From DAIDKA01 sp035485475 (GTDB taxonomy: Bacteria > Pseudomonadota > Gammaproteobacteria > Steroidobacterales > Steroidobacteraceae): a DNA stretch of 64,000 nucleotides. The position numbers and the translations under genes are program-made. This document shows, one piece after another, positions 11,517-20,251 of this stretch. Position 1 is the first letter of the stretch, and the number at the start of each line of letters is the position of its first letter. The notes beneath the pieces were generated by a model. The model searched no databases. It was not told where the DNA came from and was given only the letters and a program-made list of their open reading frames with translations. The DNA lies in assembly GCA_035485475.1 (NCBI GenBank), contig DATHOA010000319.1, forward strand, positions 15,581-79,580, written 5' to 3'.

Positions 11517-12520
11517 GCAAGCCTGACCCACGTACCGCGCCTTTCGGCAGCGTGTTCACCGACTTGATGGCCGTCGCCACCTACAAGAATGGCGCCTGGT
11601 CGGAATTTGAGCTGACGCCCGTGAGTGCCTTGTCGCTGCATCCGGCGGCCCACGCACTGCATTATTGCAGTTCGTGTTTCGAGGGCTTCAAGGCGTATCG
11701 GCGTGCCGATGGCGGCACGCATGTCTTTCGCCTGGACCGTCACATAGAAAGACTGCGGCAGAGCGCGCGTCTGCTGGTACTGCCCGAGCCGGACGCGAAC
11801 CTGGTACGCGGCATGGTGCTGGGGCTGATCGATCGCAGTCGCGCCGAGGTTCCGGAGTCACCCGGCTCGCTGTACCTGCGACCGCTGCTGTTCGGCACCA
11901 CTGCGAATATCGGCGCGGCGGCGACCCCGGCCGAGCAGGCCACGCTGGTGGTGATGGCCAGCCCCGTCTGGGATTATTTCGCGGGCGGTATGAAGCCGCT
12001 GCGCATCCTGATGGAGCCGGCGCCGCGTTCGGCGCCGCATCTGGGCGTGGTCAAGACCGGCGGCAATTATGCGGCGGCGCTCGGGCCGACGCTGGCGGCG
12101 CGCCGCGAGCACCAGGCCGATCAGGTGCTGTTCTGCCCCGACGGGGAGGTGCAGGAGACCGGTGCGGCCAACTTTCTGCTGCTGCGTGAGGGTCAGATCC
12201 TCACCCGCAGCCTCGATTCCACTTTCCTGCACGGCGTCACGCGCGACTCGCTGCTGACCCTGGCCCGCGAAATGGGTTACACCGTCCAGGAACGCATCGT
12301 CACCGTGGAGGAAACTTTGGATTGGGTCGGCACGGGCGAAGCGGTGCTGTCGGGTACCGCCGCGGTGCTTGCCGGAGTCGGCACCCTGATCTGGCAGGGT
12401 CGTGAAATCCGGGTCGCCGATGGCGCCGTGGGGCGGGTGACCCAGGCACTGCGTGCCGCGCTGGTCGACGTCCAGCGCGGCGTCACGCCGGATCGCTTTG
12501 GTTGGTTGACCCCGGTGTGA
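11513..12520 (+). CDS. ilvE: Branched-chain amino acid aminotransferase
   Basis: 335-residue class IV PLP aminotransferase. Lys181 in VVKTGGNYAAAL is the Schiff-base lysine. HYCSSCFEGFKAYR, YLRPLLFGT and the ETGAANFLLL segment match the BCAT type rather than D-amino acid transaminase. It interconverts leucine, isoleucine and valine with their 2-oxoacids. It sits directly before the branched-chain 2-oxoacid dehydrogenase genes, so in this operon it most likely acts in breakdown, or in making branched-chain acyl-CoA primers for fatty acids. Confidence 0.93.
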   Translation: MSKPDPRTAPFGSVFTDLMAVATYKNGAWSEFELTPVSALSLHPAAHALHYCSSCFEGFKAYRRADGGTHVFRLDRHIERLRQSARLLVLPEPDANLVRGMVLGLIDRSRAEVPESPGSLYLRPLLFGTTANIGAAATPAEQATLVVMASPVWDYFAGGMKPLRILMEPAPRSAPHLGVVKTGGNYAAALGPTLAARREHQADQVLFCPDGEVQETGAANFLLLREGQILTRSLDSTFLHGVTRDSLLTLAREMGYTVQERIVTVEETLDWVGTGEAVLSGTAAVLAGVGTLIWQGREIRVADGAVGRVTQALRAALVDVQRGVTPDRFGWLTPV

Positions 12521-12527
12521 ACCAGCC

Positions 12528-13790
12528 ATGACGCGGGTTTCGCGACTGCATATTCCGCGCCCACCGGCGCGCCCGGGCCAGACTCCTGACTTCAGCTATT
12601 TGCAGACCTCTCCGGCCGGCGCCATGGCGCAGCCGGAAGTCATGGCTGCATTCACCGATATGGAGTACCTGGCCACCGGCCTGGTGCGGGTACTGGACGA
12701 CCAGCACGTGGCCGTCGGTCCGTGGAATCCGCACCTGGAACCCGACGAACTGCAGGTGGGCCTGCGCCACATGCTGCTGACGCGACTGTTTGACCAGCGC
12801 ATGCAAACCATCCAGCGCCAGGGCCGGATTTCGTTCTACCTGCGTTCGTTGGGCGAGGAGGCCGTCTCGATCTCCCAAGCCATGGCACTGCGGCCGGATG
12901 ACATGCTGTTTCCGGGCTATCGCAACCAGGGGCTGCATATCGCGCGCGGCCACAGCCTCGTCGATCTGATGTGTCAGTGCCTGTCCAACACCCGCGACAT
13001 GTGCAAGGGCCGCCAGATGCCGATCATGTATCACTGGCAATCGGGAAATATCTTCTCCATTTCGGGCAACCTCGCGACGCAGTACCCGCAGGCCGTCGGC
13101 TGGGCAATGGCCTCGGCCTTGAAGGGCGAGGACCGCATCGCCGCGGCATGGACGGGCGAGGGCAGCACTGCCGAGGCGGACTTTCACTACGGCATGACCT
13201 TTGCGGCCGTGTATCGGGCGCCGGTGATTCTCAATATCGTCAACAACCAGTGGGCGATTTCCAGTTTTCAGGGCCTAGCCGGCGGTGAGCAGCGCAGCTT
13301 CGCGGCGCGCGGCCCCGGCTACGGCATCCCCGGGATCCGTGTCGACGGCAATGATTTCCTCGCGCTGCACGCGGTCACCACCTGGGCCGCCGAGCGCGCG
13401 CGCCGCGGTGGTGGACCGACGCTGATCGAGTCGGTCACGTATCGCGCCGCGGCGCACTCAACCAGTGACGATCCGGCGCGCTACCGGCCCAAGGATGACT
13501 GGCAGGCATGGCCGCTGGGTGATCCGATCGAGCGTCTCAAACAGCACCTGATCGCACTCGGGGAGTGGTCGGCGCAGCGCCATGAGCAGCTGGCCAGGGA
13601 GCTCGACGCGCACGTGGCCGAGTGCTGGAAGCAGGCGCAGAATGCCGGCACCATGACCGAGGGCCCGCGCCTTGACCCGCGCACGATGTTTGAAGATGTG
13701 TTCGCGACCATGCCACCACATCTACTGCGTCAGCGGCAGCAACTCGACCAGGAACTCGTCGCCGCCACCAAGGATGCGACCCCCACTTGA
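12528..13790 (+). CDS. bkdA1: Branched-chain 2-oxoacid dehydrogenase E1 alpha subunit
   Basis: 420 residues, the typical length for the Pseudomonas-type E1 alpha. It has the thiamine diphosphate region TGEGSTAEADFHYGMTFAAVYRAPVILNIVNNQWAI, the SNTRDMCKGRQMPIMYH loop, and HSTSDDPARYR, where the phosphorylated loop of eukaryotic E1 lies. It decarboxylates branched 2-oxoacids with E1 beta and passes the acyl group to the lipoyl E2. It follows ilvE by 7 bases and leads the E1 beta and E2 genes. Confidence 0.94.
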   Translation: MTRVSRLHIPRPPARPGQTPDFSYLQTSPAGAMAQPEVMAAFTDMEYLATGLVRVLDDQHVAVGPWNPHLEPDELQVGLRHMLLTRLFDQRMQTIQRQGRISFYLRSLGEEAVSISQAMALRPDDMLFPGYRNQGLHIARGHSLVDLMCQCLSNTRDMCKGRQMPIMYHWQSGNIFSISGNLATQYPQAVGWAMASALKGEDRIAAAWTGEGSTAEADFHYGMTFAAVYRAPVILNIVNNQWAISSFQGLAGGEQRSFAARGPGYGIPGIRVDGNDFLALHAVTTWAAERARRGGGPTLIESVTYRAAAHSTSDDPARYRPKDDWQAWPLGDPIERLKQHLIALGEWSAQRHEQLARELDAHVAECWKQAQNAGTMTEGPRLDPRTMFEDVFATMPPHLLRQRQQLDQELVAATKDATPT

Positions 13791-13806
13791 GTGCGCGGAA
13801 GTCACG

Positions 13807-14823
13807 ATGCCGCAGATGAACATGATCCAGGCGATCAACTCCGCGTTGGACGTGATGCTGGAGCGGGATGCCAACGTCGTGCTGATGGGCCAGGATGTCG
13901 GCTATTTCGGTGGCGTGTTCCGCTGCACTGACGGCCTGCAGCGCAAGTACGGGGAGCCGCGGGTGCTGGACACCCCGATCGCGGAGGGCGGCATTGTCGG
14001 GGCGGCAATCGGCATGGGTGTGCATGGGCTCAAGCCGGTGGTCGAAATCCAGTTTGCCGACTATGCCTATCCGGCCTTTGATCAGATCGTCAGTGAGCTG
14101 GCACGGCTGCGGTACCGGACGGCGGGCGAATTTCATGCCGCCGTCACGGTGCGTATGCCCTGCGGCGGCGGCATTCGCGGCGGCCAGACTCACTCACAAA
14201 GTCCCGAAGGCATCTTTACGCATGTCTGCGGCATCAAGGTTGTGATGCCTTCAAACCCCTATGACGCGAAGGGGCTGCTGATCAGCGCGATCGAAGATGC
14301 GGACCCGGTGATCTTCTTCGAGCCCAAACGCATCTACAGCGGACCGTTTGACGGCGAGCACGAAAAAGCGGCGGTACCCTGGAGTGCCCACCCCAAGGGG
14401 GACGTGCCAGCGGGTCACTACAGCGTGCCATTGTCCCGTGCCGAAATCGTGCGCTCGGGCTCGCAGGTGACTGTTGTGGCCTACGGGACCATGGTGCACG
14501 TAGCCCAGGCAGCGGTGGCGCGCAGCGGCGTGGATGCCGAGATCATCGATCTGCGGACATTGGCGCCGCTGGATACCGATACGCTGTGCGCTTCTGTGAA
14601 TCGCACCGGGCGCTGCGTCATCGTCCATGAAGCCACCCGCTTCAGTGGCTTTGGCGCCGAACTGTCCGCCACGGTCCAGGAAACGTGTTTCTGGAATCTG
14701 CTGGCGCCCATCGAGCGGGTGACCGGCTGGGACACGCCCTATCCGCACGCCTTTGAGTGGGAGTACTTCCCCGGGCCGGACCGCGTCGCGGCCGCGATCA
14801 GCCGCGTCATGGAGGCTCCATGA
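13807..14823 (+). CDS. bkdA2: Branched-chain 2-oxoacid dehydrogenase E1 beta subunit
   Basis: 338 residues. ATG 13807 has GGAAG about 8 bases upstream and gives MPQMNMIQAINSALDVMLERD, the normal start; the open frame before it is bkdA1 read in another frame. VVLMGQDVGYFGGVFR, TPIAEGGIVGAAIG and GGGIRGGQTHSQSPEG are characteristic of E1 beta subunits. The C-terminal transketolase-like domain (TVVAYGTMVHVA, IDLRTLAPLD, VHEATRFSGFGAE) is complete. The stop overlaps the E2 start (ATGA), so E1 beta and E2 are translationally coupled. Confidence 0.94.
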   Translation: MPQMNMIQAINSALDVMLERDANVVLMGQDVGYFGGVFRCTDGLQRKYGEPRVLDTPIAEGGIVGAAIGMGVHGLKPVVEIQFADYAYPAFDQIVSELARLRYRTAGEFHAAVTVRMPCGGGIRGGQTHSQSPEGIFTHVCGIKVVMPSNPYDAKGLLISAIEDADPVIFFEPKRIYSGPFDGEHEKAAVPWSAHPKGDVPAGHYSVPLSRAEIVRSGSQVTVVAYGTMVHVAQAAVARSGVDAEIIDLRTLAPLDTDTLCASVNRTGRCVIVHEATRFSGFGAELSATVQETCFWNLLAPIERVTGWDTPYPHAFEWEYFPGPDRVAAAISRVMEAP

Positions 14824-15995
14824 GTCGCTACGAGTTCAAGCTTCCGGACCTGGGAGAGGGCGCCGTCGATGCCGAGATCGTGGCCTGGAAAGTGGCCGCC
14901 GGGCAGCAGATCCGCGAGGACCAGCCGCTGGTGGAGATGCTGACCCAGAAGGCCACCGTCGAGGTTCCCGCGCCGGTGACCGGCCGGGTGCTGAGCACCA
15001 CCGGTGCCGCCGGTGATCGCGTGGCCGTGGGCGCCGTGCTCGCCGTATTTGAAACCGGCGCCGATTCAGCCGCACAGCCCGAGGCGGTGTCAGCGCAGGC
15101 TCCGCCACCGGCCGCGGCGGCGCGCGCGTCGGCAGCGGCAGCACCGCAGCGCGTCGCCACATCGCCCGCCATTCGCCGGCGCGCGCGTGAGGCCGGTGTC
15201 GACCTGGCGAGCATTGCCGGCAGCGGTCCGCATGGCCGCATCGTGCTCAGTGACCTTGCCGCGCGCCTGCAGGCTGATGCGGCTGGCGACCCGCGCAGCC
15301 CCGAGGCTGCCCCTGATGTGCAGGAAATTCCCGTGACCGGACTGCGCCGGCTGATCGCCGAACAGGTCAGCCGCAGCGCGCAAACCATTCCGCACTTCTC
15401 CTATGTGGAGGAGGTGGACGTCACGGCGCTGGAGTCCTTGCGCGAGCAGCTCAATGCCGGCGGCGCGGCATTGAGCTACCTGCCGTTCATCGTCCTGGGT
15501 CTGGTGCGCGCGCTGGCACGCCATCCCCAATGCAATGCGCGCTTTGATGCAACGCGCCAGATGCTGCTGCAATACCGCGCCGTTCATGTGGGCATCGCGG
15601 TGCAGACACCGCAGGGCCTGAAGGTGCCAGTCATCCGCGATGCGCAGACCCGCTCGCTGCAGGGGATCGATGCTGAGATTCGACGCCTGAGCGCCGCCGC
15701 GCGCGATGGCAGTGCCCGACCCGGCGATCTGACCGGTTCCACCATCACGGTGACCAGCCTGGGGAAGCTTGGGGGCATCGCTTCCACCCCCATCATCAAT
15801 CAGCCGGAGCTGGCCATTATCGGGATCAATCGTGCCGTGCAGCGGCCGGTGGTGCACGCCGGCGCCGTTACGGTCCGGCGCATGATGAACCTGTCATCGA
15901 GTTTCGATCACCGCTTCATCGACGGCTTCGATGCCGCGCGACTGATCCAGACCCTGCGCGAGTTGCTCGAACAGCCCGCGCTGCTGTTCATCTAG
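14820..15995 (+). CDS. bkdB: Branched-chain 2-oxoacid dehydrogenase E2 (dihydrolipoyl acyltransferase)
   Basis: 391 residues with three domains. The lipoyl domain (about 1-80) carries the lipoyl lysine Lys44 in EMLTQKATVEVPAP. After an Ala/Pro linker comes the peripheral-subunit-binding domain (TSPAIRRRAREAGVDLASIAGSGPHGRIVLSDL), which docks E3. The acyltransferase core ends with the catalytic SFDHRFIDG (His364, Asp368). Only one lipoyl domain is present. The E3 gene, often next in bkd operons, is missing: the next gene is a convergent SDR whose stop codon overlaps this one. E3 must be supplied from elsewhere in the genome. Confidence 0.94.
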   Translation: MSRYEFKLPDLGEGAVDAEIVAWKVAAGQQIREDQPLVEMLTQKATVEVPAPVTGRVLSTTGAAGDRVAVGAVLAVFETGADSAAQPEAVSAQAPPPAAAARASAAAAPQRVATSPAIRRRAREAGVDLASIAGSGPHGRIVLSDLAARLQADAAGDPRSPEAAPDVQEIPVTGLRRLIAEQVSRSAQTIPHFSYVEEVDVTALESLREQLNAGGAALSYLPFIVLGLVRALARHPQCNARFDATRQMLLQYRAVHVGIAVQTPQGLKVPVIRDAQTRSLQGIDAEIRRLSAAARDGSARPGDLTGSTITVTSLGKLGGIASTPIINQPELAIIGINRAVQRPVVHAGAVTVRRMMNLSSSFDHRFIDGFDAARLIQTLRELLEQPALLFI

Positions 15996-16822
15996 TCCGC
16001 GAAGCCCAATCCCCAACCGCCGTCGATCGTGATCTGCTGGCCGGTAATGTAGGCGGAAGCCGGCGAGGCCAAAAACAGCGCCAGGCCCTTCAGATCTTCG
16101 GGAAAGCCGACACGGTGCATTGGAATGAACTTGCCCACGGTGGCCTGGGTTTCCGGCTTCTTGGCGTGACCGCCACCGATATTGGTGACGATGAATCCCG
16201 GAGCAATCGCATTGACCGTGATCCCGAACGCCGCCAGCTCCAGTGCCACGCACTGGGTGAGATGAAAGGCGCCGGCCTTGGCCGCCATATAGGCCGAGCC
16301 AATGGCGGGTTCGACTTTGTTGGCGGCCAGCGAGGTGGTGACGATGATCCGGCCGCGGCGTCGCGGGCGCATGTGGCGGGCGGCCGCACGCAGCGTTGCG
16401 AATACGCCATTGAGATTCACATCGATGACGCGGTTCCAGCGTTCGTCGCTGTAGTTTTCCAGCGCGCCTTCGGGTACACGCTTGCGATCGCTGCCGACCC
16501 AGCCATCGACAAAGCCCGCACCGGAGTCGACACCGGCATTGGCGAACACCACATCCAGCCGGCCATAGAGTTTGGCCGCCGCATCGATGGCCGCATCCAG
16601 GGCCGCATGGTCCGTGACATTGACGGTGGCGCCACGCACATCAAGTCCGGCTGCGGTCAGGCGCGCGCTTTGCTCGCCCACCTGCGCCGCGTTGAGGTCC
16701 AGGATGGTGACGCGTGCGCCGTTTTCGGCCAACGCTTCGGCATATGCCAGGCCGAGCCCGCTGGCCCCGCCGGTCACGACCACGCCGTAACCGTCCACCG
16801 CAAACATTTCGGAAATCCGCAT
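15992..16822 (-). CDS. SDR-family NAD(P)-dependent oxidoreductase
   Basis: 276 residues from the ATG at 16822 (MRISEMFAVDGYGVVVTGGASG). It is a classical short-chain dehydrogenase: cofactor motif TGGASGLG (17-24), Asp42 after the second strand (suggesting NAD preference), NAG at 95-97, Ser164, and the catalytic Tyr178-xxx-Lys182 (YMAAK). The end GQQITIDGGWGLG is typical. The insert DGWVGSDRKRVPEG between the NAG strand and the active-site helix is longer than usual. The substrate is unknown. It is convergent with bkdB and divergent from the hypothetical gene at 16879. Confidence 0.9.
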   Translation of the reverse strand: MRISEMFAVDGYGVVVTGGASGLGLAYAEALAENGARVTILDLNAAQVGEQSARLTAAGLDVRGATVNVTDHAALDAAIDAAAKLYGRLDVVFANAGVDSGAGFVDGWVGSDRKRVPEGALENYSDERWNRVIDVNLNGVFATLRAAARHMRPRRRGRIIVTTSLAANKVEPAIGSAYMAAKAGAFHLTQCVALELAAFGITVNAIAPGFIVTNIGGGHAKKPETQATVGKFIPMHRVGFPEDLKGLALFLASPASAYITGQQITIDGGWGLGFAD

Positions 16823-16878
16823 TGACGCGCCCTCACCGCAAAAACCCATCGCCTCAAGCCCGCATACTACAATGAAGC

Positions 16879-17739
16879 GTGCGACCCCGGTTCTGCAGTC
16901 TGTTTGCGCCACCGTGCCTGAGAGATCTGGCCGGCGCGATCGCGGGCGCCATGATCGTGGCGGCGGGCATCGGCGCCGCAGTGGCCGCGACCCCGGGGCC
17001 AGCCACGGAACTGTCGCCGGATATGCGCCCGGTGCTGGTGCTGCAGCCGCCGCAGGGTGAGCTGATGCTGGTTCAGGACAGCGAGGAGCGACGCACGCAT
17101 CTGCCCTCGGCCTGGCGCACACCTGCGCCGGATCGCGGCTTCAGCCACGCACTGCTGATGCAACTGTCCCAGGTGTCGTCGAACTGGCCGTGGCGAACGC
17201 TGGCCATCAGCAGTTCGGGTCCGGAAAGTGACAGTCAGCTGCAGACCCTGCCTGGTCAGGATGCCATCGTCGCGGAGGTGCACGCCGAGCTGGTCGACCT
17301 CGGCGGCAAAGTGGAGTTCCGCGTGCGGATGGATCTGGTCACCGTGCGCGCCATCGCGACCCCACACGAGACTCGGGTGCGCACGCAGGTGGAGTACTTC
17401 GCGCCGGCGCTGGCGGCCGATCGGCGCCGGCCGCGCCGCGGCCAGGCGCTGTTTGCCGCGCACGGGCGGCTGGATGACCAGGTAAGCACCGCGGCGGCCG
17501 ATCTGAGCCAATTTCTGGCGACGATTGTGGCGCGCGTCTCGGTTCCGGACAGTCTGCATCCGCACAATTCGACCTTGGGAGAACTGGGCCTGCATCCCAG
17601 GTGCGGCGTATGCCGCGCCTCCGATCCGGTGGTGTACCTGCAACCCGCACGGGTATGGGTGCGGGTGGGTAGACTGCCCGACAGCATCCTCGCATTGCCC
17701 CTGCAATCGGCCCGAGCGCTTCAGCCAAGGACTAGATAG
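16879..17739 (+). CDS. Hypothetical exported protein
   Basis: 286 residues, no family recognised. The N-terminus has a hydrophobic stretch AGAIAGAMIVAAGIGAAVAA, a likely signal peptide or anchor ending near AAVAATPG. The mature part is mixed alpha/beta with a VEFRVRMDLVTVRAIAT strand pattern and a possible metal or disulfide motif CGVC near the C-terminus. GTG 16879 is the longest start; ATG 16951 is an alternative inside the hydrophobic stretch. Its stop lies 2 bases before the flavin reductase start, so the two are probably co-transcribed. The opposite strand is also open over most of this region, but it reads as low-complexity Arg/Gln/His and is less likely to be real. Confidence 0.55.
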   Translation: MRPRFCSLFAPPCLRDLAGAIAGAMIVAAGIGAAVAATPGPATELSPDMRPVLVLQPPQGELMLVQDSEERRTHLPSAWRTPAPDRGFSHALLMQLSQVSSNWPWRTLAISSSGPESDSQLQTLPGQDAIVAEVHAELVDLGGKVEFRVRMDLVTVRAIATPHETRVRTQVEYFAPALAADRRRPRRGQALFAAHGRLDDQVSTAAADLSQFLATIVARVSVPDSLHPHNSTLGELGLHPRCGVCRASDPVVYLQPARVWVRVGRLPDSILALPLQSARALQPRTR

Positions 17740-17741
17740 TT

Positions 17742-18287
17742 TTGGATCCCCGGCAATTCCGTGAAGTCGTCGGACTGTTCGCGACCGGCGTGACGATCAT
17801 CGTCGCCGAGGTCGCCGGACAGGTGCATGCGATGACCGCCAATTCCGTGACCTCCGTGTCACTGGATCCCTTGCTCATGCTGTTCTGTCCGTCGCGCAAG
17901 GCGCGCATGGCGCAGGACCTGCCGGGTCTGACCCGCTTTTCCATCAACATCCTGCGCCAGGACCAGCAGGCCCTGTCGACCTACTTTGCGGGGGGCTGGA
18001 AGGACTCCGCGCCGCCGCCGCCGTTCCGATTCGTGGACAGCTCAGCCGGTCCGCGCCTGGAAGGCGCGCTGGCTTCGATCGGCTGCCGCACACACAGCAT
18101 TACCGAAGCCGGCGATCACTTCCTGGTGCTGGGTGAGGTGATCTACCTGCACCGGGGCATCACGCCGCATCAGCCGTTGCTGTTCGTGGGCGGCAAGTAT
18201 CGCCGCGTGGATTTCAGCGAAGGTGTTGCGGCCCCGGACCTGGCGGATGTCGAGGATGAGCCGCCGCACATCTTCTATCACCATTGA
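17742..18287 (+). CDS. Flavin reductase-like FMN-binding protein
   Basis: 181 residues matching the flavin reductase domain of the HpaC/RutF type: FREVVGLFATGVTIIVA, HAMTANSVTSVSLDPLLMLFCPSRKARM, FSINILRQDQQALSTYFAGG and the closing LLFVGGKYR. Such proteins reduce FMN/FAD with NAD(P)H and hand it to a two-component monooxygenase; others bind FMN as a stable cofactor. No partner monooxygenase is visible here. It starts with TTG at 17742, 2 bases after the upstream stop, which supports translational coupling with the hypothetical exported protein. Confidence 0.88.
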   Translation: MDPRQFREVVGLFATGVTIIVAEVAGQVHAMTANSVTSVSLDPLLMLFCPSRKARMAQDLPGLTRFSINILRQDQQALSTYFAGGWKDSAPPPPFRFVDSSAGPRLEGALASIGCRTHSITEAGDHFLVLGEVIYLHRGITPHQPLLFVGGKYRRVDFSEGVAAPDLADVEDEPPHIFYHH

Positions 18288-18300
18288 TGGACGCGGCGGG

Positions 18301-19074
18301 CTAAGTCCAACCGTGCTCGCGCATCCATCGCAGGCCTGCCGTGGTTGTCGCGAGCGGGTGATACTCGGCACCGACCCAGCCGTCATAGCCGCTGCCGCGA
18401 ATCGTGGCGAATATGTTGGTGAAATCCAGACTCCCCGTCCCGGGTTCGTGACGGTGGGGATTATCCGCGAATTGCACATGACGAATGCGCGGCAGCTGTC
18501 GCGTGAACGCCTGCGCCGGATCCAGGCCCAGCATCGCCGCGTGATAGACGTCGAACTGCAGGCCCGCGCGCGAGTCGCTGGCATCCAGGATGGCGGCGGC
18601 TGATTCGAAATCCGCTACACAGTACTCGGGCGCATTGACCGGGTTGATCACTTCGAGCAGCGGGCGCGCATTCGCCTCACCCAGCAGCTCCGCGGCGAGG
18701 GCGAGATTGTCCGTCAGTCGCCGCAGCGCGCCCGGCCGATCCGCCGGCGCGGTGCGCCCCGCGAGCACATTGACCATGCGCGTGCCGAGGCTGTGCGCAT
18801 ACTCCGCTGCCCGTGCCAGCTGCGCGCGAAACATTGCCGTGGGCCGCGGCAGGCAGGCCGTGCCGAAAGTGCCGGGATCCTCGCCCAGCGGTGCGTTGAT
18901 CAGAATCACCTGGACGTCGGCCGCGCGTGCCGCACTTGTCAGCGTGGCCGCCGGATGCTCGTAGGGATTTTGGATTTCCACTGTAAGAAAACCGGCAGCA
19001 CGCGCGGCAGCGAAGCGCTCGAGCAAGGGCAATTCGCGGAACAACATACTGATGTTGGCCGAAAGTCCTACCAT
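18301..19074 (-). CDS. hyi: Hydroxypyruvate isomerase-like TIM-barrel protein
   Basis: 257 residues from ATG 19074 (MVGLSANISMLFRELPLLER), close to the about 258 of hydroxypyruvate isomerase (AP endonuclease family 2 barrel). NISMLFRELPLLERFAAARAAGF, VEIQNPYE, NVLAGR, LLEVINPVN, QFDVYHA, HVQFADNPHRHEPGTGSLDF and WVGAEYHP are the family landmarks and include the metal-binding Glu/Asp/His. The enzyme interconverts hydroxypyruvate and tartronate semialdehyde in glyoxylate metabolism. No other glyoxylate genes are adjacent. An ATG at 19080 is also possible but sits closer to the AAGG ribosome-binding site. Confidence 0.88.
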   Translation of the reverse strand: MVGLSANISMLFRELPLLERFAAARAAGFLTVEIQNPYEHPAATLTSAARAADVQVILINAPLGEDPGTFGTACLPRPTAMFRAQLARAAEYAHSLGTRMVNVLAGRTAPADRPGALRRLTDNLALAAELLGEANARPLLEVINPVNAPEYCVADFESAAAILDASDSRAGLQFDVYHAAMLGLDPAQAFTRQLPRIRHVQFADNPHRHEPGTGSLDFTNIFATIRGSGYDGWVGAEYHPLATTTAGLRWMREHGWT

Positions 19075-19171
19075 GATCATCACCTTGTTGGCGTTGTGGC
19101 CGACTGCCCGCAATGTAAACAATCGTATCGCCGGCACGTTAATATGCTTGACGATAACGACGAGGTTCACC

Positions 19172-20224
19172 ATGCGCTACGCAAAATTTCTTGCCCTGAT
19201 GCCGCTGCTCCTGCTGGGCGCGGTGTCAGCGCTGTCGCAGGCCGCTGTCGACATCAATGTCTCCGTGAACGTGGCGCCGCCGCCGATTCCGGTCTATGAC
19301 CAGCCGCCGCTACCCGGTGATGGCTACTTGTGGACGCCGGGCTACTGGGCCTGGGACGGCATGGATTATTACTGGGTGCCCGGGACCTGGGTCGAGCCGC
19401 CCGTCAGCGGGCTGCTGTGGACACCCGGCTACTGGGGCTGGAATGATCAAGGATCGTACGTGTGGAACGCCGGTTACTGGGGCCCCGAGGTGGGCTTTTA
19501 TGGCGGCATCGATTACGGCTACGGCTATGGCGGTTCCGGCTACCTGGGCGGGTACTGGCATGGCGGCGCATTTTTCTACAACCGCTCAGTGGCGAATTTC
19601 GGACAGGTGCACATAGTCAATGTCTACAGCGCGCCGGCGCCTCACTGGGGCAGTTCGCACGTGAGCTTCAATGGCGGCCAAGGTGGCCTACGCGCGCAGC
19701 CCACGGCACACGATCGTGTCGCCATGAGTCAGCATCATGTCGAGCTGACCACCCAGCAGCGCGATCACCGCGACCATGCGCAGGGCATGCGTGAGCTGCA
19801 TGCCTCCCAGAACGGCGGTCGGCCGCAGATCCTGACGACGCAACGTGCGGCAGACTTTGCCCATCCCGGTCCGGGGCTCCACAATCATCAGACGCCGCGC
19901 GTCACCGGCGCGGCGCCGCAGTTGCGCAGTGGTGAGGGAGCAGTCGCCCCCGCCCGGCCCAACGATGCTGCCGGACAGCATTTCCAGCCTCGCGAGCAGG
20001 CCCAGCCGCGCGAGCAGGCCCAGCCTCACCCGCAGGCCCGGGCCCCGGAGGCGTCGCATGAGCCGCCGCCGGCCCGGGAACAGGCTCCCCGTCCCCAGCC
20101 CCAGGCTGCGCAGCACGAGCAGGGCCCGCGCCCCCAAGCCAAGCCTGAGGGCAAACCGGAGGGCAAACCGGAGGCTTCACACGATAAGGAGCGCCGTGAG
20201 CCCGGGGACAATCGCGATCGCTAG
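19172..20224 (+). CDS. YXWGXW-repeat exported protein
   Basis: 350 residues from ATG 19172, with a signal peptide (MRYAKFLALMPLLLLGAVSALSQA). The first half contains the aromatic YXWGXW-type units GYWAWDGMDYYWVPGTW and WTPGYWGWNDQGSYVWNAGYWGP, then the Gly/Tyr-rich DYGYGYGGSGYLGGYWHGG. The second half is Pro/Gln/His/Arg-rich and probably disordered. It includes tandem REQAQP units (19987-20018) and EGKP units (20148-20171). Proteins of this type are exported and of unknown function, proposed to sit at the envelope. A short gap separates it from the lytic transglycosylase-like gene. Confidence 0.85.
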   Translation: MRYAKFLALMPLLLLGAVSALSQAAVDINVSVNVAPPPIPVYDQPPLPGDGYLWTPGYWAWDGMDYYWVPGTWVEPPVSGLLWTPGYWGWNDQGSYVWNAGYWGPEVGFYGGIDYGYGYGGSGYLGGYWHGGAFFYNRSVANFGQVHIVNVYSAPAPHWGSSHVSFNGGQGGLRAQPTAHDRVAMSQHHVELTTQQRDHRDHAQGMRELHASQNGGRPQILTTQRAADFAHPGPGLHNHQTPRVTGAAPQLRSGEGAVAPARPNDAAGQHFQPREQAQPREQAQPHPQARAPEASHEPPPAREQAPRPQPQAAQHEQGPRPQAKPEGKPEGKPEASHDKERREPGDNRDR

Positions 20225-20251
20225 TCCGGTTCGGCTTCGGGTCTGAGGCGC

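Noticed and set aside
16867..17706. Minus-strand open frame opposite the hypothetical exported protein
   Set aside because: The plus-strand frame has a hydrophobic export segment, balanced composition and coupling to the next gene; the minus frame has none of these. Because the plus gene has no known family, I keep some doubt.
19987..20040. Short tandem repeats that might be mistaken for a CRISPR or VNTR locus
   Set aside because: They encode REQAQP units within the disordered tail of the YXWGXW protein, and there are no spacers.
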